A stretch of 64,000 nt of DNA from Xanthostigma xanthostigma (taxonomy: Eukaryota > Arthropoda > Insecta > Raphidioptera > Raphidiidae): positions 45,850,001 to 45,914,000 of the forward strand of contig OY754466.1 of NCBI GenBank assembly GCA_963575645.1, in the 5' to 3' direction. Every line of letters begins with the position of its first letter. Positions within the stretch are counted from its first letter, which is position 1. The position numbers and the translations under genes are program-made. Below the pieces are notes generated by a model. The model saw only the letters and a program-made list of their open reading frames with translations, had not been told where the DNA came from and ran no database searches. Shown piece by piece: positions 1 through 17,286 of this stretch.

Positions 1-160
1 GGAATGTTCAATATTAATAATGTGTCTTTTCACGTAAACACTATACGCACCGAGTGAACATTACATTGGGGGATTTTTAGTTATGTTTGTGGCACCCGTG
101 CTTGTATTTTAATTATCGACGTCTGCCTCCATGAATCTCTTGACGAGAGACGTCCATGGA

Positions 161-735
161 AATATATATTAATAGATAGCGGATGCCTATCCTTGAGCAT
201 TGTGCGGAATGGTTCCAATTAGAAGACATATGGAAGCCATTTTGTACGTGGAAAACGCCGTAAAAAGCGCGCGGGATTCAAAAAGATTAAATATTCTATA
301 ATATGATGTTAATGAAAAAACAATAAAACTCGCAGTAAACAGTGATATTTCGCTCCAAACCCTATTTTTATATTGAAACGTTTCAAAAATTACAAAACTG
401 AGCATAAATATAATATAAAATCTTAGAACATTTTACTTTGTCAGATGCTTGTCAACCTTGATGCCAAATTGACAATGTAAAATGTTCTAAGCTTTTACAT
501 TATATTTATGCTCAATTTTGTAATTTTTGAAACGTTTCAGTATAAAAATAGGTTTTGGAGCGAAATATCACTGTTTACTGTGAGTTTTGTCGCTTTTCTC
601 AATAAAATCAAATTATAAAATAATTAATATTTTTGAATCTCGCGCGCTTTTTACGGCGTTTTCCACATATAAAATGGCTTCTAAAAGGTACAGGAGGCGC
701 TAGTGTATCCGCAATCTATTAAATATATATATCTA
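161..735. mobile_element. Foldback MITE, family F1, copy A
   Basis: A near-perfect palindrome of about 575 bp. The outer ends read ATTAATAGATAGCGGATGC on the left and the inverted TTTAATAGATTGCGGATAC on the right. Arms are about 275 bp and meet at an inner hairpin around 420-490 with the core ACATTTTAC...GTAAAATGT. Two other copies lie at 3004 and 14373. No transposase is encoded. It probably sits in an upstream intron of the FER-like gene. Confidence 0.85.
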
Positions 736-2129
736 TGGAGACGTCTACTTGTAAAATATGTTTTAATTAAAGTGTTCTGCACAACCGATTCGTATCTTTT
801 TTTGTTATTTTAATGAAGTGAAACTCGTTGCAGCATCAACAAAACTAATTATATTATTTCAATCAATGTTATGTAATTTATTCACTATGTAATTATTTTC
901 CGAATTGTTTTGTTTCACAGTAATTGTTCAGTATTAATTTTTTCAATAACAATTAGAAAACTGGAATATCACAAAATTAGTCGTTTAATATTTGATGTCT
1001 TTAAAAGTTCTTTTTGTAAAAATGGATTGAAAATCACTGATTTTTTTTTAATTATTCATAAATTATTTTGCACTTGCGCGGGATAGTAACTCAGGCCGTT
1101 ACAGAATTCATGTAACGAAGTTTAAGAAGTTTCACTTCAACCGCGCAATAAGGTTACACGCACCCAATTTTTTTTCTTTAATGTATATATTTCGCTGTAT
1201 GGGGCTTCATTTTGTTTGTATTTATGTTTATAAGTTATAATGTATTATTCAAAAATTTCGAAGTGTGTAGTTTTTACGACATAAAAATTAAGCAAAGCAT
1301 AAATTAAATTTTAATATCAAATCATAACGATTTTACATTGTTTTATCGTTTTTATTTGAAAACAGAAATTGCGATTCAAGCATTTTAATAATTAGAGAAA
1401 TGTTTGTAAAACTATTGCCTTTCTCAGCCGCAGATAGTGACATCTGGCGGATAATTAAATGACTAACGATCAGTATGTCGAAATTCACGGATTTTTATAA
1501 TTTTTTTCTCGGCACTACAGCTCCAATTAAAATAATCTTTTTGTCAATTATAGTGTAAATTGTAATGCAGTTTATCTTTAATTATTGTTGTTAACAATTT
1601 TTTCAGGCACTATAAAACATTTAAAATATTGTCACTAACACAAAATATTAAAAGAAAATTCGTTTAAAAGAAATTGTATTATCATAAAGCAATTTTATAA
1701 CAAAATTTGCTATTCGCTCCTATATATTTTGTTTGCATTCGTTTAATATTTATAACAATCTGGATTGTCTACGAATGGATCTGCATAAAGGTGATTGATA
1801 ACGGAAGTTTACGTAGCGTGTGTTTTCTAAATTTTATGTAAGTTTTGTTACTTAGAAGTACAGTAGAACGTCGTTTTCGGAGCTTTCACTGTACTGGAAA
1901 ATTATTTTTAGTTTGTTTTTTTTTTTTTTTAATTGGTGACACTGTGTAATCAATAACTAATAGCATGTTATTTACTTACTTTGCATGACTTATTTGCTGG
2001 ATACGCTAATTATTCTTTTTTTTTTTTTTGTACATTTGTTTTATGAATTTCTATGTACACTTTGATGTTTTGACTATTTTTTATCATATTTTTATAATGT
2101 ATTAGTTAAATAAAGCAAATATATTTTAG
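736..2129. other. Probable FER-like intron, no feature recognised
   Basis: AT-rich sequence with several T runs (about 1915-1932 and 2017-2029). I see no coding exon that matches the FER/FES linker. The acceptor for the first visible exon is at 2128-2129. Confidence 0.5.
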
Positions 2130-6959
<4,830 letters not shown>

Positions 6960-6992
6960 CATTTTATTCCAAATATTTTCTTGTTTAAAAAA

Positions 6993-6998
6993 AATAAA
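6993..6998 (+). terminator. Poly(A) signal of the FER-like gene
   Basis: AATAAA lies 34 bases after the FER-like stop codon, in AT-rich sequence. It is the first canonical signal downstream, so a very short 3' UTR is plausible. Other weak signals follow nearby. Confidence 0.5.
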
Positions 6999-7242
6999 TA
7001 TTTATTTAATTAGAATACAGTGGTTGGAACGTGGTGCCTCTATTCATTGATGCGTCATACTCGAGAATTCAAAACCGAAGAACCATTCCCTTACATGTTT
7101 CTATAAACTTGGAATATCGCATTCATTAATTTCGCATTGTTTTTATTAACTACGCCCTATTTACGGAAGTGTAGCTAGATTTTTAGGATTCTGTAGCTCA
7201 GGATGGAAAAACGGAACACTTATTTGCGTCTGTCCATGACAA

Positions 7243-7758
7243 CGTTGCCAGTTTTTTTTTTTTTGCCAAGTCGGGATTTTGGAACTCTTTGAGTGAAAAC
7301 AGCGGGATTCTTTCGTCGAAAGCGGGACATAGTAAAAAAATGTATATAATCAGAAGTTTTAAAATACCTATTTATCTTTTTATTTGAATTAAAATTACGC
7401 TTACGTGACAATAGATAGCAAAAATAGCCATAGAAAATGTATTTTAATAAAAAATATAATGTTTTAAATCAGATTTACCCTATCGTTAAATAGTAGAGTC
7501 TTAGATATTCGTCTTCAGAATAAAAAAAAAAAAAAAAAAAAACAGAAATCAAAATCAAAAATAGTCTGTGGAGTGAGTGTTACAAATTGCAACTTACAAT
7601 AAGAGAATAATTATTTATAAGAATTACTTATTCATGATATTTCTGTGAAGATTTAACTTCTTTTAAAGTTATCCCCGAGTTATCCCTGAAAAGCGGGACT
7701 GAGCCTGTCCCGTGCGGGACAATTAATTTTGATTTAAAAATCGGGACGTCTGGCAACG
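7243..7758. mobile_element. MITE-like element with CGTTGCCAG ends
   Basis: Ends CGTTGCCAG (7243-7251) and CTGGCAACG (7750-7758) are inverted. Just inside both, and repeatedly in between, are GCGGGAC or CGGGAT words. No transposase is visible and the superfamily is not recognised. Confidence 0.6.
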
Positions 7759-8674
7759 CTGATCCGTGACGACCTTTTTTCTTAGGAACGACTAGATTTA
7801 TCAAGTTGAAATTAATATAAAATATTAGATCTATAATTCCATAGTCCTGTAAAAAATTCAAGCTTTTAACTCATTGCGATAAAAAGGTGTAGCCTTTCAA
7901 AAATCATGTATTTTGATACCTTGAAAGTAAGCGAAAATGGCGCCATTCTACGCGATAATTGTAAACTATATTAAATTGTTGAAACGGTACCGAATTTTAG
8001 AACGCGAGTTCTAATTGCACTTGTCCATCTTTTTTTAAAAAACTAAAGAAATCTTTTTAATAATTGTGAAACAATGTAATTTGTTACCTGATCGGTCAAG
8101 AATTATAAAATCCGTCCTTTGAATCATTCAAAAGCGTCCAAAAATTTAATAATAAATTAAATTGTTATCCGATCCATATAAAAGTGATTCAGTTAAACCT
8201 GTTCCAATCACTGTAGAACAAAAAGTGAGAACTTATAGTTGGTTAAAATGAAAATATAAGACAGTATTAAAAAAATTATTAATGATGCAACGTAGTGAAG
8301 AAATATTTACTGCCAAAATAACAATATATTTTCTATGGCCATAATATTATATTAATTAGTCTTGATGTGGTTATTATATTAATGATAAGCATTTAAGTTT
8401 TATTGGTATTCCCCAAAACTAAAAATTTATTCCAAAAATTATTGTCCGTATCTAGGTTTGGTGAATATTTGAAAAAAAATCCTGCTTTGGAATACATAAT
8501 GTTAAATATTTGAAGTTATAAAAAATTGTTATGATGATTCCACTTGCTTTGAAAAATTTTACGAGTTTGAATTTTAAATGTTGTTAAAGACTATGCAGGT
8601 TTTTAAAAAGTGAAATGACGAAGAATAACTTCTACTGGTTTAAAGGCTCATTCAGAACCCCGAAAACTATTAAA

Positions 8675-9657
8675 TAGGCATGGGTAAAAAATATCAATAT
8701 ATCAAAATATCGATATTTTTTGACGTGATAACGTCTTATAAATTGATGAAACACCAGCTGCACGCACGAAAAAGTGTAACGTTCCGCCTGACCCTGTGCG
8801 TGCAAGCGAGAGCGCAGTATGCTTCGGCCCAAATTTGACAGCTACTAAAATTTAGGTTATGTATTACGGAATACGTTATCACGTAAAACTATCGTCCGTA
8901 AACCGACTTTACAGACAACCAATTTTTTCAGAAAATAATCGATATTCGATATTTTTTTCCGAATATCAAATTCAATATTTTTTAAGAGCTCTGTAAATAC
9001 ATCGCATGTATCTGACTGCGAGGCGTGTACTGCTCAGTGTTCCACACTGCTCCGATCATCACATTTTTGCCCGTTTCATGCATAAATTTAACACCAGGGC
9101 GCGTGAGATGCCTCTATATTTCGAACACTGTCCTATGAACGCATCGCCTTGAATGCAACCCAAAAAAAATGACTATGGGTGGTGATCGTGGTGTGCGTAT
9201 GTTTTAGGTAACCAAACCTTGGCGAAAAAATATCGATATATCAATATTTTTTACTCTATATATATCAATATTCTTTAAAAATATCGATACGATATATATT
9301 GTGTTGGACTTTACTGTAATTTTGTAGATTGCGTGGTAATTTTATCAATAATATCGTAGTTTGGTTTCAAATAAATAATATAATTTTATTCAATTCAACA
9401 ACAATATATTTTATTTTATTAAACACTGCAGAGCTGTACGACAGTAACTTTTATAATGATTCATAATTGATTTTTTTAAACGTAATTTTACAGAAAAAAT
9501 GTATATTAATTTGGAACAATCTTGTTACATAAAAAAATTCAAGTATTGTATAACAAAAAATAGATTGATATGAAATGCACAGTTCACGCGATAATTGTTG
9601 ACTAAAATGTTATTTTCTCCAACATATTGATATATTTTTTTCATTTGCCCATCCCTA
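8675..9657. mobile_element. hAT-like nonautonomous element
   Basis: The left end TAGGCATGGGTAAAAAATAT and the inverted right end TAGGGATGGGCAAATG are typical of insect hAT MITEs. ATTAAA flanks both sides, which may be a decayed target duplication. The interior has several ATCGATATTTTT blocks near both ends and a more GC-rich middle. No transposase was seen. Confidence 0.65.
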
Positions 9658-11327
9658 CATTAAACAAGCGGGGTTGGAGTGAGTTTTCAATGGAAAAAAA
9701 ACAATCTGGTGGCCCTTGAGGTTGTTGAATCCTCATCTAAAGTGTCGCTTCTTAAAAAAATAATACAGTATTTTAAGAAAATCAACACAAAACGCTTCCA
9801 ATTTTGTATATTAAGACAATTTATCAAGTTGTAAATTTATTACTTGTAGGCCAACGTTGAATTTTACTCTTACAGTTAAAAAAAAAAAAAAATGTTGAAA
9901 TGTACAGTATTCTAAAGGCAGCTAAAATATCTATACTGAACTTGTTATTCGTAAATTTAATATTAACTTTGTTATTAACTGTTCAACTGTTTCAGAATAT
10001 GAATAGTGTTTTGTTTTAATATGTAATTTCATTTATATATTACAATATTTATATATGACAGAATCACAAGTTGAAAACTTTTTTAATAAAAGGTTGTGTT
10101 TGTGAGCGTTTTTCTCAAGACTCACAAAAAGGTGGACAGAGTGAATTATATAGCTATTTTTAAATAAACAAATTCAGTTACAGCAATGATTTTGTTTGGA
10201 TTGACATGAAATTTGGGTTAAAAAACGAAAATTTTGCGATAGCTCATGACCAGGGTTTCACATAAGCGTATTTACCCTGGATTTTCTTATCTATAATGTA
10301 GACAGTGATAGAAAAGATCAGAGCGACAAAATGGAGTAACACATACTCAAATTTTATATCGATAGAAACTTAGCCAATGAAAATTTACAATTATTATTCG
10401 GAAATGCTTAGAGATCTGTTTTGTAAAATCGAATTAAATTGAAAATTTAGATCTTATTTAATCGAGGATTTGAATTAAGGGTGGTTAAGTTGTGTGTTTT
10501 AATTTACAAAAACTTTTTGGAGATAGTTTTCCGGTGCTATATTACAGATTTAAATCCAATATCGGAAACACATTGAGAGAGAATTAAGATATTCCTTGTT
10601 TGTACTTTGTTAAAAAATTGTCATTAATCAAAAAAAAATAAAGGTACGTAATAATTTCATTAGCGATGGGAAAAAATTGAATGTTTTCAATAATCGAAAT
10701 ATTGACATTCAGAGTTATTGCATAGTCAAAACAATCAGTCTATCGCTTAATATTCCGAAATAAACACGACACTGTAAGCCTTCGTCTTAACCGAGTGGTA
10801 AAAAATGGAGTATTTTAATGATAGTTACCGATTCTAGCATCCAGATGGTTCTTTCAATTAAATTCTATATACATCGCTAGAGGCGCTTGTGTTAATATAC
10901 ACTGAAGTCATCTAGTGCGTAAAGCAGAAAGCTTTTGACGTTTGTGCCCTTACATTTACGTATCTTAATATTGTTGGAATTTAAAAATTGATTTAAAGTT
11001 TGTTTTTAATACTAAATAGTTAAAATGAGTAGCGTTTAGTGTAAACATAAAAATAATTCCGATATTGAATATTGTATTGATATTTAATGGGCTAAGCAAA
11101 TCTCATAAAAGTGACTACTTTGTGTCATATATCTATAAATTAGGTTGAATGCAAAGAATGACTGTCATTTTTTTTTTAGATGTTTGTGATTTACTATTTA
11201 CGTTAAATTATATGTGTAAGTTTATGATTTATTATATGTTACATCAATAAAAAGTACATTTCTTTTAACATTTTATGTACTTTTCATTAACCTATAAAGA
11301 AGGTACAGCATATATAGAAATAGAGTA
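9658..11327. other. Intergenic, no feature recognised
   Basis: AT-rich sequence between two transposon remnants, downstream of the FER-like gene. I see no exon, RNA gene or clear repeat end in it. Confidence 0.45.
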
Positions 11328-11841
11328 CAGTAGAGACGCGTTAATCCGAACCTTCATAATCCGGATTCTTTGGTAATTCGGACAGTCGTTTGATAGTATT
11401 ATGTACATTGTAGTCCGGATTTTTCCAGTTTCAGTAATCCGGATCATGATACTTAGTTATTGAGTAGCTGTATCGGCACTATTTGCGTCAACACTATTGG
11501 CCGGCGGTGTGTTACAAACAGTTACATACATATTTGTTGCCGGAGAAGTGAGAGAAGTTAGGTGGTTTTAGTATGTATGTAGTCGTTGTCAAACTCAGAT
11601 AGAAATACATAGAGAACGCACTATGGCGCCGCGTAAACGATCACACGTTACTTTATCACTGCAAGTAAAAAACGAAATTCTTGACAAATTAAAAAAGGGA
11701 GCCTCAAATAAACAGTTAGCCGCAAAATATGAGCATTTTAGTTTGTTTTCTTGATGATTAAAATTACATCCAGTAATCCGGACATTTTGATAATCCGGAT
11801 CAGCTGTGTTTTAATTAGTCCGGATTATCGCGTCTCTACTG
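11328..11841 (+). mobile_element. pogo/Tigger-type DNA transposon, deletion copy
   Basis: Inverted ends CAGTAGAGACGCG and CGCGTCTCTACTG are flanked by TA (11326-11327 and 11842-11843), as for Tc1-mariner/pogo elements. AATCCGGA words recur inside both ends. It is 514 bp and keeps only the start of a transposase gene. Confidence 0.88.
11623..11754 (+). pseudogene. N-terminal fragment of a Tigger transposase (CENP-B-type HTH)
   Basis: Codes 43 residues beginning MAPRKRSHVTLSLQVKNEIL and running to AAKYEHFS before a stop. Spacing and residues fit the CENPB_N helix-turn-helix that opens pogo/Tigger transposases and binds the terminal repeats. The second HTH and the DDE catalytic domain are deleted, so it cannot transpose by itself. 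It starts about 295 bp inside the left end of its element. Confidence 0.75.
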
Positions 11842-11872
11842 TAGTATCTTTTAGAGAAGATAGTAACAATAT

Positions 11873-12141
11873 ATTTAACACTCCTATATTACTAGTAGGA
11901 ATCTGGAAAAGGATGACGACCCAACAGTGCAGACATACATATATTTCTGTCATTTAGAACTCAAATGTTATGCGCATGTCCGAGATTGGAGCATATACTT
12001 GCCCACTTCCACACTACAGTCGCAACGCTTGCGCATAACAGATCGAGTATAAATAAGTGAGTTAGAAGTATGCAGTTTCTGTCTCTTGGTGATTAACACA
12101 TTCAGTTACGGGAACTAGCAATATAGGAGTATTAAGTGTAT
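11873..12141. mobile_element. Small MITE with ACTCCTATATT ends
   Basis: AACACTCCTATATTACTAGT at 11876-11895 is inverted at 12118-12138 (ACTAGCAATATAGGAGTATT). It lies right beside the Tigger copy. The middle has two words related to GCGCATAACA/ATGTTATGCGC. No coding capacity. Confidence 0.65.
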
Positions 12142-12770
12142 GATAGTAAATAAATTTTTGTTTTATAACCCTCAAAAGAAAAGAATGTGGGAAGTCGATT
12201 GTTTTATGTAGGTATTCCTTTTTCCTTCGTGAATTCCATTCACCTGTCAATTCAAAAAATGAAGGCAACAAGGCTTTTGGATCAGTGAAACCCCGGCAGC
12301 TGCCTGTTTGTGGACTTAGCTTATGGTCGGGCTAATGTATTTTCAACTGGTTTTACCCACGTATTATAGTCCCTACTTCTCACGCAAAGTGTCTCCTCCT
12401 ACACTACTTAAAGTCAATGGAAAAGTACGTTAGACAACGTTTAACCATTGATTAAGGTTTTTACAGGAAGATAAAGATCCCAGTGGACCAAAATGATACC
12501 ACTTTTGATGCGCGTTAATAGATGGCGTGGCACAAACCATCTATTGACAATGCCTTACTCAATGGCTTAACCTTATATAAATAAAAGTTTTTTAAAGTGA
12601 AATTTTTATTCTATCGCCCCGAATTTTTCTGGCCGTCTGTTGCATGTCGCATTACAGGCGGCCGCGGAGTAGGGGTATAGTGAAAGGCGTTCGGAGTAGG
12701 CGCTCGGTAGAGCAGCCTAGGCCAATATGGCGGCGCCCATGGTTAGCATCAGCCAACTGTGTAGTATGTA
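12142..12770. other. Intergenic, possible repeat fragments
   Basis: No gene is seen. A stretch at about 12395-12415 (CAAAGTGTCTCCTCCTACAC) has a related inverted block near 45875, so part of this interval is an old dispersed repeat. Confidence 0.4.
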
Positions 12771-12911
12771 TGTTACGGTTAATACAAGAAAGTAGTTTAT
12801 TCGCGAATTAACCGGCTAATACCCGAATTAACCTACGTCAAGGACTGGTTAATTCGGGTAATTAGCCGATTAATTCGCGAATTAACTACTTTCTTGTATT
12901 AACCGTAACAT
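12771..12911. repeat. Perfect-looking hairpin, 63-bp arms
   Basis: TGTTACGGTTAATACAAGAA at the left is inverted at the right end, and the arms match almost throughout, with GGTTAATTCGGG and TTCGCGAATTAA inside. The loop is about 15 bases. It is probably a MITE remnant. Confidence 0.8.
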
Positions 12912-13019
12912 GTATAACACATAGTCAGTCTGTCATGCGGGCAAGTGCTGTACAGTGTTTACATGTTTTTATTCGTGTATTCATGTGAATATTGTTGTTT
13001 ATAATTAATCGTGATGGAT

Positions 13020-13234
13020 AAGGCCTAGTTTATATGAGAGGCGTTCAACGCGCGTTAGCCCAACGCGCGTTTACAGTTTCTATACAATTGTATATAACTG
13101 TTTACATGATAACGCGCGTTGGTGGCGCGTTGAACGCGCGTTATCATGTAAACAGTTATATACAATTGTATAGAAGTTGTAAACGCGCGTTGGATCAACG
13201 CGCGTTGAACGCTCTTCATGTGTGCTAGGCCTAA
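13020..13234. mobile_element. Foldback MITE with ACGCGCGTT repeats, copy 1
   Basis: Ends AAGGCCTAG and CTAGGCCTA are inverted. Each arm carries GTTCAACGCGCGTT and a second ACGCGCGTT word, followed by the palindromic CTATACAATTGTATA block. A second copy in opposite orientation lies at 52019. The Cs and Gs are concentrated in the repeated word, unlike the AT-rich surroundings. Confidence 0.8.
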
Positions 13235-13425
13235 GTGTCTACAATCCAACGCCTACAATCCAATAAAAGTTTCACTTGCATCGTGGTTTCTTAAAACCAC
13301 ACAACTGTTTTTCTGATTAATCTATGATTGTCACAAAATGAAGATTAGTTCCGACAGATTGAAAATACGTGAGTTTTACTGTATATATGTTTTAATAAAA
13401 TAGACATATTTTAAAAAATTGCAAC

Positions 13426-13431
13426 TTTATT
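13426..13431 (-). terminator. Poly(A) signal of the eIF2B-alpha gene
   Basis: AATAAA on the minus strand, about 120 bases after the eIF2B-alpha stop codon. This would give a short 3' UTR. Placement is by motif and distance only. Confidence 0.45.
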
Positions 13432-13551
13432 TACATGTTTAAATAACATAATTTTAATATTACTGTTATGAAATGAACAATTCATAGCAAATATATGTTA
13501 GATAAAATATTTGTCTTTGTGACATTTTATACGAAGTCTTTCATTTAGTCG

Positions 13552-16500
13552 TTATAAATACAATTTAATCAGTTCGTCACTCACAGCGGAAGGCGTGAGA
13601 ATACCGAGATCGGTAAATATAAGATCAATGTAAGCCGGTGGAGTGTAATCGACTAAGGGATGCTCTTTTGACGTATCTCCATGTCTCTTGCTACCAGTGT
13701 ACTAAAGAAAAATAAGTTTATTATCAAATAAAACACATAAATATCACTTTTCTCTAAACGCAATAAGAACTTACCTTAAAATCGTTCGGCAGATCTCTTT
13801 GATTCAGAGGATACAGTCTTGCAAATTTAAAACTTTCTGTTAAAACATAAAACGGTTTCTTCATTTCTCTAGCACAAACAGCCATCGTATAACTACCGAC
13901 CTGAAACGCGTAAAATATATTTCATATAAATTTAACGGTTTCGTTGACGCTAAAATCGTCAGCACACCACTACTGACTTACTTTATTTATAATACCGCCA
14001 CTTTCAACGACGCCTTCAGCACCAACCATAACTAAATCAACTTGCTCCATCACATACGCTACTGCGGGGTCTAAAATCACCGTGCAAGGTATACCGGCTT
14101 CCCGTAATTCTTTTGCCATGGTTTCACTGCAAATATAATTGGATTTTTATAACAGTTAAAATTATCATTTAAAATGATTAAATTGTTTTTCTGCAACTTG
14201 CTCTATTAATAGCAATCCTATTTCTGGATATTATACACAGTATCAAGGGCGGACGGGCTCGACTATTCTGGTCCGGGAAAACAAGATTCCGATCCCGCCA
14301 TGAACACTTTTTTTTTCATACAGCGGACCAGCACTAGTTTTTGCCGCCCTGTACAAAGTGAACGCGCTCGACCATAAATATATATATTAATAGATAGCGG
14401 ATGCCTATCCTTGAGCAGTGTGCGGCATGGTTCCAATTAGAAGCCATAAAGAAGCCATTTTGTACGTGGAAAACGCCGTAAAAAGCGCGCGGGATTCAAA
14501 AAGATTAAATATTCTATAATATGCTGTTAATGGAAAAACAATAAAACTCGCAGTAAACTGTGATATTTCGCTCCAAAACCTATTTTTATATTGAAACGTT
14601 TCAAAAATTACAAAACTGAGCATAAATATAATATAAAAGCTTAGAACATTTTATATTGTCAGATTGGCATCAATGCTTGTTAACCTTGATGCCAAATTGA
14701 CAATGTAAAATGTTCTAAGCTTTTACATTATATTTATGCTCAATTTTGTAATTTTTGAAACGTTTCAGTATAAAAATAGGTTTTGGAGCGAAATATCACT
14801 GTTTACTGTGAGTTTTGTCGTTTTTCTCAATAAAATCATATTATAAAATAATTAATACTTTTGAATCTCGCGCGCTTTTTACGGCGTTTTCCACGTACAA
14901 AATGGCTTCTAAAAGGTACAGGAGGCGCTCGACACTATTCGCTGCCACAAAAATGATGTCCACTGTGAACTATAAATATTTCTTTAGGAGGTGCAGGTAC
15001 TGTGAATACATACTACACTCCTATAATAAAATTTTCAAAAAATAGAAAACATTTCTGTTGAAATTCGAGTTGAGTTTCTGTTGTATGAAAATAATTATAT
15101 ATATTTTTATCAAATCTATTATATTGTTTTGTTTAGAAAATAAAGGGTTTATTCTCTCTTTTTCTTACCCTGACTTATCGGGTGAAGATTCTGTTACGTA
15201 AACTTCAAAGTGCTTGTTATTTTTTGCCGCTAATTTCATAGTGTGCAAAACGACTCGTGACTTAGAATGAGTTAAAATTCTCTAAAAAAAAATTAATTAA
15301 ATAAAAATAGTTTATTGATTAGACGTAAACACTTGATTGTGTGTTAGATTTAATCTGACTAAAATTTTTGTTCGGAAAGAGTTGAGTATACGATAAATAT
15401 TGCGTCTCTCTGACGTTGTGGTAAGGTGAAATTCACAGAATTCAACTTACATATGTCCCAGTCAGTGGTTATATGAATGGCTGCTGCCTACAATGGCAGC
15501 CATTGCACCTTATGATACAATCATAATTTTACAAAAACAGGACAAATATATTTTTTCTTTATACCTCGATCGAAAGTACATACTTTCGTCCCTTATAGCA
15601 GGGACGAAAGTTTGACATTGACTCCCTGTTATTTATTATATTAAATGACAGCGGTAACCCTAGTTACGAGTATAAATACGCATGAGAAATTTTTTTTCTC
15701 CCGCCGTTCTCACTAGGAGTAAATGTCAATCTCGTCCCTGCTGACGAAAGTACGTACTTTCGAGCGGATATGAAGAAAAATCGTATACACCACACGGGCC
15801 TTAAAAGTTAAAATCTCGGCCCTGCGCGTCATGATGCCCTCGGCTTCGTCTCGGGCTCATGGCGCGCAGGGCCGAAAATTCAACTTTTCAACTTTCGGCC
15901 CTTGTGATGTAATATACTATTATTCAACACGCGTGAGTAATATGTAATTTCGGGGCCCTGCTAAACTCGGGAGAAATAATAAATTACTTCATGTTGACGC
16001 GTAGAGTGCTAATAATAAGCCGTACAGTGTGATAATGAATTTTCTGGATCAATAGAAACTCAGTAGCAAGCCCAAGCGTGAAATAATGAAAAAAAACTGC
16101 ACGCAGCTTCTGGACCAATAGGAACGTGGTAGGCGGTATTGTATATATGAAAACAGCATCGCAATTCAGCGAAAGTCATGGCAATCTTACACTGACGGTG
16201 GGTACGTCAATCAATGTAGTGATTTATTATTTTTCCCTCTTTTATCAGGGCCCCGATTACATATTACTCCTGCTAGTTGAATAAAGTATTATGTGCGACC
16301 ATTGATCGAAGGAGAATATTCGTGCGGCAAAATTCACGCTCATGGAATCTTCTCCTTCTCTCACTAGTCGCACAATATACTATTATTATTAAAACAGAAC
16401 TGACATGGTAGCAAGAAAAGCGCACTTTTGTTCTACTGAAAAAGGAACGTATTGTTCAGTAGATTATTTAATTTTAATTAAAAAAATTAAGAATCAGTCA

Positions 16501-17286
16501 TCCGAAGTATCGATATCGAACTGAACAAATTTCAAACACATACCGATCCGTCAATTATAAACTGTGATCCTAATTGAGCAACCTTTCCACGCGCTTCGAT
16601 GAGTTTTTTAAAAAATAGTTCGCCACGATGTAACATAATTTTTTTGCATTCTTCGAATGTCTACAAAAGAATAAGATAAAACATAATATTTTATGTTAAG
16701 AAATTGATGTGTTATTAAGTGTTCGTTTTACTGTAGTATCCAGTCTTGCCAACGTAATGAAACGACGGAACAATTCACAACCTGATGCGACCGCTGTTAC
16801 CGGATAATCTGTATTACGCATAACTTCAATTGCATCTTGGAGATAAGTATCCAATTCTTGGACAGTTCCAGCTTGGTAACGAAAAATGGTTAAAGAGTTG
16901 TTAGTGACATTATAAATTTTAACGATAATTTGTGAAAAAACTTACATTTATAGTGCTCCAGGACCTCAAGTAATGTTTTTATTGCGGCCATTCCCGCTGA
17001 AACATCGCGTTCTTTTTCGAGTATATTACAGAAGAATACTTCTACTTCTAGACAAAAAAAAAATGTGTAAGTAAGCCTTTAACAAAATTGCATCATTTTT
17101 ATTTTTATATCACAAAGACAATCCCTAGCTGGAAAAGAGGTACAGCTTCTAATTACTGATATACCTTAATTTTAACTAAGCATATGAAATTATGCAAAAT
17201 ATGTTTTTACTGTATTATGATAAAATTAATTTTTAGGTTAGATATATGTAAATTTAAAATATTGTCCTGTTACCTTTTCTATCCAT
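13552..17286 (-). CDS. EIF2B1: Translation initiation factor eIF2B subunit alpha, complete
   Basis: Regulatory subunit of eIF2B, the cytosolic guanine-nucleotide exchange factor for eIF2; the alpha subunits dimerise, join two eIF2B halves and help sense phosphorylated eIF2. Eight coding exons on the minus strand: 17286-17274, 17047-16946, 16871-16732, 16660-16544, 15281-15169, 14126-13982, 13900-13775, 13701-13552. They total 906 nt, 301 residues plus stop, against about 305 in human. The first exon codes only MDRK plus one base. The N-terminal half is the helical domain; the Rossmann-like half carries VYVTES (about 150-155) and [15 protein letters not shown] (196-210). The C-terminus, [19 protein letters not shown], is almost the human one. 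No frame damage is seen. A foldback MITE sits in the 14127-15168 intron and several palindromes in the 15282-16543 intron. It converges on the FER-like gene about 6.6 kb away. Confidence 0.96.
14373..14933. mobile_element. Foldback MITE, family F1, copy C, in an eIF2B-alpha intron
   Basis: The third copy of the 161-735 family, inside the 14127-15168 intron. The left end is complete. The right arm stops at GGAGGCGCT, short of the GCGGATAC end, and is followed by CGAC. The left flank also reads GCGCTCGAC, so the right end may have been lost through that short match. Confidence 0.8.
15555..15778. mobile_element. Palindromic MITE in an eIF2B-alpha intron
   Basis: The left arm (TTCTTTATACCTCGATCGAA...GTACATACTTTCGTC) is inverted at 15709-15778 with a few mismatches. 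Arms are about 70 bp. The core word GAAAGTACGTACTTTC is itself palindromic. It has no coding capacity. Confidence 0.75.
15788..15909. repeat. GC-rich hairpin
   Basis: Arms CACACGGGCCTTAAAAGTT and TCTCGGCCCTGCGCG at the left are matched by GCGCGCAGGGCCGA and AACTTTCGGCCCTTGTG at the right. It adjoins the palindromes on either side. Confidence 0.7.
15911..16292. repeat. Inverted repeat around AT-rich centre
   Basis: The left block at 15911-15961 (ending GGGGCCCTG) is inverted at 16246-16292 (starting CAGGGCCCC). The word AATATACTATTATT opens the element and recurs directly at about 16373. Between 16293 and 16380 a further imperfect hairpin (GTGCGAC...GTCGCAC) continues the cluster. Confidence 0.65.

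Noticed and set aside
1-160. Upstream exon of the FER-like gene
   Set aside because: No frame with family sequence was seen; the missing N-terminal exons probably lie left of the window.
187-405. 72-residue minus frame that recurs in all three F1 MITEs (also 3032-3250 and 14405-14623)
   Set aside because: It is carried by the palindromic arm itself; changes between copies alter residues freely, so there is no sign of selection for a protein.
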